A stretch of DNA of 8,048 nucleotides from Desulfosarcina sp. (GTDB taxonomy: Bacteria > Desulfobacterota > Desulfobacteria > Desulfobacterales > Desulfosarcinaceae): positions 1 to 8,048 of the forward strand of contig DAOWNV010000117.1 in NCBI GenBank assembly GCA_030642405.1. Direction: 5' to 3'. The notes beneath the pieces were generated by a model. The model saw nothing but the letters and a program-made list of their open reading frames with translations, was not told the origin of the DNA and ran no database searches. Positions 1-5,714 of the stretch are shown here, in pieces. The translations under genes were made by a program, and so were the position numbers. Each line of letters opens with the position of its first letter. The stretch's first letter is position 1.

Positions 1-227
1 AGATTTTCCTGATAAACCATCTTTATTTCTATTTTGGGAATCAACTCATCCTTCCCGTTCCATCCAAGGCGAATGTCATATCGAAGGTTTTCCACCAGCT
101 TCGCTTTCACTACCTTCCGGTTGTGCATATGAAAATACCAGGGATTATCGTCGGCAGCGATTGTATCGAACACGGAGTGTTCGTATGACTTATCCAAAAA
201 ATTCCGTAGACCAATTAATTCAGCCAT
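1..227 (-). CDS. Unrecognised small protein, C-terminus cut by the window start
   Basis: I do not recognise this gene. The 75 complete codons read without a stop from ATG at 227 (MAELIGLRNFLDKSYEH...) to the window edge, so the C-terminus is missing. The start is well supported by a GGAGG sequence seven bases upstream. The visible product is mixed and charged, with no signal peptide or membrane segment. Residues 1-20 look helical. From about residue 38 the pattern is of alternating hydrophobic strands (KVVKAKLVENLRYDIRL, then a GWNGKDE turn, then LIPKIEIKMVY). This layout resembles a small beta-barrel of the Sm/Hfq type, where a short strand pair ends in a conserved Sm2-like segment; this is a guess from pattern only. 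It follows the helicase by 17 bases on the same strand, so the two are probably co-transcribed and may work together. No function is assigned. Confidence 0.75.
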   Translation of the reverse strand, partial: MAELIGLRNFLDKSYEHSVFDTIAADDNPWYFHMHNRKVVKAKLVENLRYDIRLGWNGKDELIPKIEIKMVYQEN

Positions 228-234
228 TTTTTAA

Positions 235-240
235 CCTCCA
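235..240 (-). promoter_or_regulatory. Strong ribosome-binding site of the small downstream gene
   Basis: On the minus strand this reads TGGAGG, followed by seven bases (TTAAAAA) and the ATG at 227. It lies entirely inside the 17-base gap after the helicase stop. It fixes the start of the small gene and suggests that gene is translated independently and well, in contrast to the helicase, which lacks a comparable site. Confidence 0.8.
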
Positions 241-244
241 AGAT

Positions 245-1963
245 CTAAAAAAGAGACATTTGACCACTGAGATCAAGAGCCATGCCGTATTCGTTTTCGA
301 AGTCCTCTTCGATCCTCTCTATCTCATCTGATGTTAGGCCGGCAACAGTAACAGTGATCCTATTCCGGCATTCTCCTGCTGATAAGTTACGGATGCGGCA
401 ACCCTCCGGCAACATCGAGCGAAGCAGCGTTCGGGGACGTAATATTTGTCCTTTGCGTTTGGGTGTTTGATAAATCACCGTGCGGCCGCTAACCCTTTCG
501 ATATGCCACTTCAGGTGAGCATAGCGTTCGTTTTCCGTATCTGGTTCTCGGAAGGTGATACGCACTGTCATTGCGTCGATATGCAGCTTGGTTCCCAAAA
601 CTCCTGCCTGCTTGAGAATTGAACGGGTTAATTTCCTGGCCACACCAACCGTGCATTCTTCCTCCGATACCTTATAGCGGAGCACCGGCTCCCCATCCAG
701 ACCGGCGGTAACGACTTCCGGTGGCAAGCTCATCAAAATGGATTGAACCTCCTCTAAAGAGGATGCCTCCCGCAGGTGCAAAAAAGCTTCGGGACTGGTT
801 ACCTTGATCCCGGAGAACGACCGGGCCTGACGGAACGGATCTGAACCGCGACTTTGCCATTTTTTGGGAAGGCCTGCCATCTGAGTCGCCCCATATTGCA
901 GTTGGTGAGTGCTCCTGTCGACGATGTCGATAACAATGCAAGCTGTTTTATCGGGAGCAATCCGAAGGCCTCGTCCGATACACTGGGTGTAAACCAAAGG
1001 AGAGGTAGTGGGTCTTGCCATCAGGATGCATTCCACTGTTGGATCGTCAAACCCCTCGGTGAGTACACCGTAGTTGGTCAACACCTGAATTTCTCCGCCG
1101 GCAAATCGCTTCAAGATTCCATCGCGATTTTTGCTCTTGCCGTCTATCTTCTCTGCACGTATACCCATGGCCGAAAAGTCCGCAGCCAGGTCAAAAGCAT
1201 GGTCGACCCCGGCGCAAAAAGCGATCGTTTTTTTTCCCCCGCCCTGTTCGATCCACGCTTTCAGGGTCAAAGCCCTGGTGGCAGGCATGTTCATCACCCG
1301 GGATAGCGCACCTACCTGAAAATCACCCGCCGACATTTTTACTTTATCGAGATCCAAATTCCCGCGTATGGTAAAATATCGCATTGGCACCAGATAACCA
1401 AGGTCCTCCAGATCCGGGCGTGAGATTTCAAATGCGGTGCGGCCGAAAACTTCCAGGACGGACTTACCGTCCGTACGTTGAGGGGTGGCCGTCATTCCAA
1501 GCAGTAATGTATGTCGACCGGCTTGGGTATGAAAATAGTCGATCACCTCCCCCCAACTCGGAGCCAGCGCTCTGTGGCACTCATCGCAAATAATCAAGGC
1601 ATACTCCCTGGGATCGAATTTTTCTTTTCGGTGCACCAGAGACTGGACCGATGCCAGGGTGATGGCGCCATCACCCTTGGTGGTACGCTCCCCCTGCTCG
1701 ATCTTCACGTTGATCCATGGCAGATGCCGCCGTATGGTGCTTGCTGTCTGGTTTATAATCTCCCGACGGTGGGCCACAAAAAGCACCTTTCCGAATCCTT
1801 TCGTTTCTCGAAACGCCTTGATGATGTACGTGGCAATCACGGTTTTTCCGGCACCTGTAGGAAGATAGAGAAGCATACGTCGCTGATTCTTCTCTTTGTA
1901 TCGTGAGACAACGGCGGCCACTGCCTTTTTTTGATAGGGTCGGAGTCGAAATGGCTTACTCAT
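245..1963 (-). CDS. SF2 DECH-box helicase (RadD/SSL2-like) with C-terminal clamp-binding motif
   Basis: A 572-residue ATP-dependent superfamily 2 helicase or translocase, presumably cytoplasmic. Motifs in order: Q-like element RLRPYQ (6-11), Walker A LPTGAGKT (34-41), motif Ia AHRREI (64-69), Walker B DECH (127-130), TATP (158-161), motif V LTEGFDDP (301-308), and motif VI QCIGRGLR with its arginine fingers (327-334). The helicase core resembles E. coli RadD (YejH, about 586 residues), but the CxxC zinc-binding cysteines of RadD are absent. The last third (about 430-572) is different and seems to hold two similar strand-helix units. The protein ends in QMSLF (568-572), matching the QL(S/D)LF beta-clamp consensus. 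ATG at 1963 is the only sensible start, as an in-frame stop lies five codons upstream; no Shine-Dalgarno is visible. It is divergent from recC. A repair or replication-restart role is inferred. A restriction Res subunit is unlikely since no methylase gene is visible. Confidence 0.92.
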   Translation of the reverse strand: MSKPFRLRPYQKKAVAAVVSRYKEKNQRRMLLYLPTGAGKTVIATYIIKAFRETKGFGKVLFVAHRREIINQTASTIRRHLPWINVKIEQGERTTKGDGAITLASVQSLVHRKEKFDPREYALIICDECHRALAPSWGEVIDYFHTQAGRHTLLLGMTATPQRTDGKSVLEVFGRTAFEISRPDLEDLGYLVPMRYFTIRGNLDLDKVKMSAGDFQVGALSRVMNMPATRALTLKAWIEQGGGKKTIAFCAGVDHAFDLAADFSAMGIRAEKIDGKSKNRDGILKRFAGGEIQVLTNYGVLTEGFDDPTVECILMARPTTSPLVYTQCIGRGLRIAPDKTACIVIDIVDRSTHQLQYGATQMAGLPKKWQSRGSDPFRQARSFSGIKVTSPEAFLHLREASSLEEVQSILMSLPPEVVTAGLDGEPVLRYKVSEEECTVGVARKLTRSILKQAGVLGTKLHIDAMTVRITFREPDTENERYAHLKWHIERVSGRTVIYQTPKRKGQILRPRTLLRSMLPEGCRIRNLSAGECRNRITVTVAGLTSDEIERIEEDFENEYGMALDLSGQMSLF

Positions 1964-1980
1964 GGGGTAGGTGTTACTCT

Positions 1981-1991
1981 ACAAATTTTGT
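1981..1991. repeat. Short perfect palindrome ACAAA-T-TTTGT
   Basis: Two five-base arms flank a single T, in the untranslated leader of the helicase gene, about 20 bases before its start codon. It could be part of an operator, but arms this short in AT-rich DNA arise easily by chance. It is recorded because it sits next to a second symmetric element. Confidence 0.25.
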
Positions 1992-1994
1992 TTT

Positions 1995-2003
1995 TGCAAT
2001 GCA
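1995..2003. repeat. Short symmetric element TGCA-A-TGCA
   Basis: Two copies of the self-complementary tetramer TGCA are separated by one base, giving a nine-base symmetric site. It lies within a few bases of the transcription start predicted for the helicase gene (about 2004), where a repressor could block transcription. No known regulator is matched. Confidence 0.25.
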
Positions 2004-2010
2004 CGGTAAT

Positions 2011-2040
2011 ATTTTACAAAAAAAGCAATTGGGCGGTCAT
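2011..2040 (-). promoter_or_regulatory. Candidate sigma-70 promoter of the helicase gene
   Basis: On the minus strand, ATGACC (2040-2035, four of six matches to TTGACA) is followed after 18 bases by TAAAAT (2016-2011, five of six matches to TATAAT). Transcription would begin near 2004, giving a leader of about 40 bases. The -10 element is good and the -35 is fair. Other weaker pairs can be drawn in this AT-rich DNA. Confidence 0.35.
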
Positions 2041-2065
2041 CTTTTTTCTGTATTCATTCAAGGCC

Positions 2066-2094
2066 TTGACTACTGACATACTATCCACTATTTC
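2066..2094 (+). promoter_or_regulatory. Candidate sigma-70 promoter of recCB
   Basis: TTGACT (2066-2071, five of six matches to the -35 consensus) is followed after 17 bases by TATTTC (2089-2094, three of six matches to the -10 consensus). Transcription would start near 2101 with a leader of about 55 bases. The weak -10 would fit the low expression known for recBCD in E. coli. It is back to back with the candidate helicase promoter, the two -35 boxes being about 25 bases apart. Confidence 0.35.
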
Positions 2095-2144
2095 CACAAA
2101 GATAGATCTCGAACATCCGGGTTGCAAGCCTATCCCTTTTATCC

Positions 2145-2149
2145 AGGAG
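2145..2149 (+). promoter_or_regulatory. Ribosome-binding site deciding the recC start
   Basis: AGGAG lies six bases before ATG at 2156, ideal spacing. It supports this ATG over the many upstream in-frame codons, and the protein from here aligns with the RecC N-terminus after an extension of about 14 residues. Confidence 0.85.
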
Positions 2150-2155
2150 CCGTTC

Positions 2156-5100
2156 ATGTCCGTTTCAACAAACGCCGACGAATCCACCATCTCTCCCGGC
2201 CTTTCCATCATTCACGCCAATCATATGGAAGACCTTCGTGACGTTGCCATCGAATGGATCAAAAAACACCCCCTTTCGCCCCTTGAGAACGAGACATTCA
2301 TCGTCCAAAGCAACGGCATGGCCCAATGGCTCAAGTTGGCCATGGCATCAAACAAAGGGTGCGGAATCAGCGCGGCTGTAAAGATGCAATTGCCCGCACG
2401 CTTCATCTGGGAGGCATATCGGACCGTGCTGGGGGAAGACAAAATTCCCGACAAATCGCCCATTGACAAGGATCAGCTGGTTTGGCGCCTGCTTCGATTA
2501 CTGCCCGCTCTCACCGGTAAAAAATGGTTTGCCCCCTTAGAGCAATACCTTGTCGATGATGTGGACGATCGCAAATGCTACCAACTGGCTTCATATTTAG
2601 CAGACCTTTACGACCAGTATCAGGTATACCGGGCCGACTGGTTGCATGACTGGATTTCAGGTGTCGATCAGTTGCATGATGGGAGGGGGAAACGCATTGA
2701 ACTGCCACCGGAACAACGTTGGCAGGTAAAATTATGGCGCCATATTCATGATGATATACCCGAATCACAACGTGGTTCAGGCCGTTTTCGCCTTCATCAA
2801 CAGTTTTTGACTGTAATAAAAAACAGTTCCAGCCTGCCTTCTACCCTGCCCCGCCGCGTAGTTGTTTTTGGAATCAGCAGTTTGCCCAAACAGAGCCTTG
2901 AGGCTATTCATGCGGTTTCACATCAAAGCCAAGTTCTTATGTTTGTCCACAACCCGTGCCGGTACTTCTGGGCCGATATCATAGAGGACCGGGACCTGTT
3001 ACGCATTCACAATGCGCGTCACCGGCGAAAAAACCCTTTCACGGAAAACCCTCCTCTCCTATCATCCAACCTTCACACACACCCCTTGCTTGCTGCCTGG
3101 GGAAAGCAGGGGCGTGACTATATCGGTCTTCTCTACGGCTATGACCAACCGGATGAGTATCGGGCACAATTTAACGAAATCGACCTCTTCCGCGACATCG
3201 TCTCTTCAGATCAACCCAATTCATTACTGCACCAGGTACAACAAGCGGTCTTGGACCTGACCCCTTTACCAGACAACGAAAAACCAAAACAGCAGATTGG
3301 CCGTGAAGACCGCACCATCCTTTTTCAAAAATGCCACAGCCGACAGCGTGAAGTAGAGATCTTACTGGATCATTTACTCTGGTTTTTTGAGCGGAGTCCC
3401 GATTTAACTCCCCGGGATGTGGTTGTCATGGCACCTGACATCAGTGCTTACAGTCCACACATCGAGGCGGTCTTTGGTCATCTGTCTAACCATGATCCGC
3501 GTCACATCCCCTACTCCATCGCCGACCACCCCAGGCAGGCCGGTATGCCGATAATTCAGGCATTGGAAAAATTGTTTTACCTGCCCAGCTCACGGGTAAC
3601 CGCCGGTGATGTAATGGATCTGCTTGCCGTTCCCGCTTTCCGTGAACGATTTAAAGTAAAGGCATCGGATCTGCCTCAACTGGATCAATGGCTACATGGC
3701 GCAGGTATACGATGGGGGCTGCATTCGGAACATCGAAAAAGTTTCGACCTTCCAGATAATATCGATCAAAATACATGGCAATTCGGTCTCCGTCGTATGC
3801 TTTTGGGGTATGCGGTGGGTAAGGGTGACGCCTGGAAAGACATTGAGCCCTATGATGAAATCGGCGGGTTGGACGCGGCACTTATAGGCCCGTTATGGGA
3901 AATACTGGAAAAACTGGAAACCTATTGGCGCAGGCTAAACCGGCCTGCCGTTCCCGACGTCTGGGTTCAAAGATTAGTTGGTCTGGTAAACGACTTTATC
4001 GCCCCCACCAACAACAACGATCAAATGATCATCAGCCGCATCATGGACTCGTTGGACCAATGGATCAGCGACTGTACCGAAGCTGGGTATACAGCCCCCT
4101 TGCCGTTATCCGTGATAAGGGCAGCCCTTTTGGGAAAAATCAAAGAGACCGGTGTGTCCCAACGTCTTCTGGCCGGAAGAGTTAACTTTTGCACGTTAAT
4201 GCCAATGCGGGCCATTCCTTTTAAAGTGGTTTGCCTGTTAGGAATGAATGATGGAGAATACCCCCGCAGCTTTCCTCCTTTGGATTTTGACTTGATGTCT
4301 TTTCCCGGTTGGCATCGTCCCGGGGACCGATCCCGCAGGGAAGACGACCGCTATCTGTTTTTGGAAGCCTTGCTTTCCGCCCGGGAACAATTCTACTTAA
4401 GTTATATCGGACAAAGTGCACGGGACAACAGCGAACGTATGCCTTCGGTTCTGGTCAACCAGTTACGGGATTATCTGGCAGCAGGATGGGAGGTGAGAAG
4501 TCCTGATCAGTCAATGAAATCATCAAAAAACCGGCTGCTCCATCAATTGACATGTCAACACGCCCTGCAGCCTTTCAGCCGGAGCTACTTTGAACCAAAA
4601 AGAGGGCCTCACCGATTTACCTATGCACACGAGTGGGAGAGCGTATACGATCAACCGATTGAAACAGGTAAGCGGAACCCGCTGGAACCGGCAAAGATCC
4701 ATGGGAACCTGCGAATCGATCAGTTGACCGGATTTTTGAAAAACCCAATCAAAGCTTTTTTTACGCAGCGGTTGAACGTTTATATGAATGTTCCGGCGTC
4801 CACAACCGAAAATCTTGAGCCTTTCTCGTTAGACTCTCTGGCACCTTTCGATTTAGGCATGCAGCTACTCGATGCCGGTTTGTCCACCTCCGCAAAGCAT
4901 CGTTCGGATGCCGTATTTCAAGCCGCCGATCGCCTTCGTCATGCCGGCCGATTGCCCCTTTTCAGCATGGGTCTACTGTCCGTAGAAGAACTCGCCGACC
5001 CGGTTCTTAAAATGCTCGAACACCATGACAACTTACTTCAAACCTGGGCGGAAGAGACCGAAACAATTGAAATCCGAGCCCCTTTCTCACTGACGGATTT

Positions 5101-5698
5101 TCCCTGTGAAGCGGTGGAAGACTGGGTAGACGGGTTGCGCAAAAACAGTTTTCATCAAATAGACACAATCGGTTCCATCTCTTATGCCCGCTGGAAGTTT
5201 TATCCCTTAAAAATATTGGACGCAAAAGGGAACCTGTCGCGATTTCCTCCTTTCATCACCTTGTGGGTGGAACACCTTTTTACCTGCGCACAGGAGGTAA
5301 ACCTGACCACATACCTGGTTGCCCCTGACGGCATCGCCAAAATGCAGGTCGTGGAACCACCCATCGCTGAGGAATTGTTGAATGAGATTCTTCTCATTTG
5401 GAATCAGGGCCTTGAGCGTCCCCTTCCCGTCACTGCAAAATCGGCAATGGCATACCTTTCGGCCGCCTCATCCGCCGCCTCTGAAGAGGATCTTGTCAAG
5501 GCTTACAATGCCGCCTGTAAAGCCTATGAAGGGGATGGTTACAATTTTGCGGGTGAACTCGGGTATGGGGATGGTATCTATTTGTCTCGGTGTTTTCCTG
5601 ATTTCCATAGCCTCTGGAAAGCCGATGATAATGCGTTTGTTACCTTGGCCAAAACGCTTTATGCACCTTTGATGGATGCCGTATCTACTATAACATAG
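2156..5698 (+). CDS. recC: RecBCD exonuclease V, gamma subunit RecC
   Basis: RecC is the subunit of the RecBCD helicase-nuclease that splits the duplex and scans the 3' strand for Chi; its helicase fold is inactive, so it lacks ATPase motifs. The product is 1180 residues against 1122 in E. coli, and appears complete. Clear RecC signatures include VQSNGMAQW (50-58), LPARFIW (79-85), ADLYDQYQVYR (149-159), NPCRYFWADI, HSRQREVEILLDHLLW, LTPRDVVVMAPDI, RWGLHSEH, TLMPMRAIPFKVVCLLGMND (ending at 699) followed by GEYPR, and DRSRREDDRYLFLEALLSA. The C-terminal third is the degenerate nuclease-like domain that contacts RecD, ending with AYEGDGYNF and a short tail. Residues lining the Chi tunnel in E. 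coli are mostly kept, except Thr40, which is Asn53 here. ATG 2156 is chosen for its AGGAG site. recB follows after 16 bases, without the ptrA gene that separates them in E. coli. Confidence 0.97.
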   Translation: MSVSTNADESTISPGLSIIHANHMEDLRDVAIEWIKKHPLSPLENETFIVQSNGMAQWLKLAMASNKGCGISAAVKMQLPARFIWEAYRTVLGEDKIPDKSPIDKDQLVWRLLRLLPALTGKKWFAPLEQYLVDDVDDRKCYQLASYLADLYDQYQVYRADWLHDWISGVDQLHDGRGKRIELPPEQRWQVKLWRHIHDDIPESQRGSGRFRLHQQFLTVIKNSSSLPSTLPRRVVVFGISSLPKQSLEAIHAVSHQSQVLMFVHNPCRYFWADIIEDRDLLRIHNARHRRKNPFTENPPLLSSNLHTHPLLAAWGKQGRDYIGLLYGYDQPDEYRAQFNEIDLFRDIVSSDQPNSLLHQVQQAVLDLTPLPDNEKPKQQIGREDRTILFQKCHSRQREVEILLDHLLWFFERSPDLTPRDVVVMAPDISAYSPHIEAVFGHLSNHDPRHIPYSIADHPRQAGMPIIQALEKLFYLPSSRVTAGDVMDLLAVPAFRERFKVKASDLPQLDQWLHGAGIRWGLHSEHRKSFDLPDNIDQNTWQFGLRRMLLGYAVGKGDAWKDIEPYDEIGGLDAALIGPLWEILEKLETYWRRLNRPAVPDVWVQRLVGLVNDFIAPTNNNDQMIISRIMDSLDQWISDCTEAGYTAPLPLSVIRAALLGKIKETGVSQRLLAGRVNFCTLMPMRAIPFKVVCLLGMNDGEYPRSFPPLDFDLMSFPGWHRPGDRSRREDDRYLFLEALLSAREQFYLSYIGQSARDNSERMPSVLVNQLRDYLAAGWEVRSPDQSMKSSKNRLLHQLTCQHALQPFSRSYFEPKRGPHRFTYAHEWESVYDQPIETGKRNPLEPAKIHGNLRIDQLTGFLKNPIKAFFTQRLNVYMNVPASTTENLEPFSLDSLAPFDLGMQLLDAGLSTSAKHRSDAVFQAADRLRHAGRLPLFSMGLLSVEELADPVLKMLEHHDNLLQTWAEETETIEIRAPFSLTDFPCEAVEDWVDGLRKNSFHQIDTIGSISYARWKFYPLKILDAKGNLSRFPPFITLWVEHLFTCAQEVNLTTYLVAPDGIAKMQVVEPPIAEELLNEILLIWNQGLERPLPVTAKSAMAYLSAASSAASEEDLVKAYNAACKAYEGDGYNFAGELGYGDGIYLSRCFPDFHSLWKADDNAFVTLAKTLYAPLMDAVSTIT

Positions 5699-5714
5699 TT
5701 AAAAAGACGTGAAT

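Larger units (their letters stand above)
1964..2155. other. Divergent intergenic region between the helicase gene and recC
   Basis: This 192-base stretch is the only real gap in the window. The part from about 1980 to 2060 is clearly more AT-rich than the genes. The plus-strand frame of recC remains open back to 1931, but those 75 extra codons encode nothing RecC-like (they run into the helicase gene on the other strand), so I treat the stretch as regulatory. It must hold the start signals of both transcription units. Candidate promoters and two small palindromes are listed separately. I see no terminator, riboswitch or small gene in it. Confidence 0.75.

Noticed and set aside
92..99. An exact E. 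coli Chi octamer (GCTGGTGG on the minus strand)
   Set aside because: It is the only copy noticed. Roughly a quarter of a copy is expected by chance in both strands of a window this size, and the host's Chi is unknown.
854..1306. 150-codon plus-strand open frame inside the helicase gene
   Set aside because: It is antisense to a strongly supported helicase coding region and its product has no recognisable pattern; it is a shadow frame.
245..1963. Res subunit of a type III or type I restriction system
   Set aside because: The DEAD/DECH core is shared by these enzymes, but no methylase or specificity gene is present, the protein is short and lacks a visible nuclease motif, and its neighbours are repair genes.
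2048..2063. LexA-box-like half site (CTGTAT) between the two candidate promoters
   Set aside because: The second half does not match: the spacing for CTGT-N8-ACAG leads to AAGG. One half site alone is not evidence of SOS control.
1931..2155. 75-residue N-terminal extension of RecC, from an in-frame TTG
   Set aside because: It overlaps the start of the divergent helicase gene, has no RecC similarity, and contains the likely promoters; ATG 2156 has an ideal AGGAG site and fits the RecC N-terminus.
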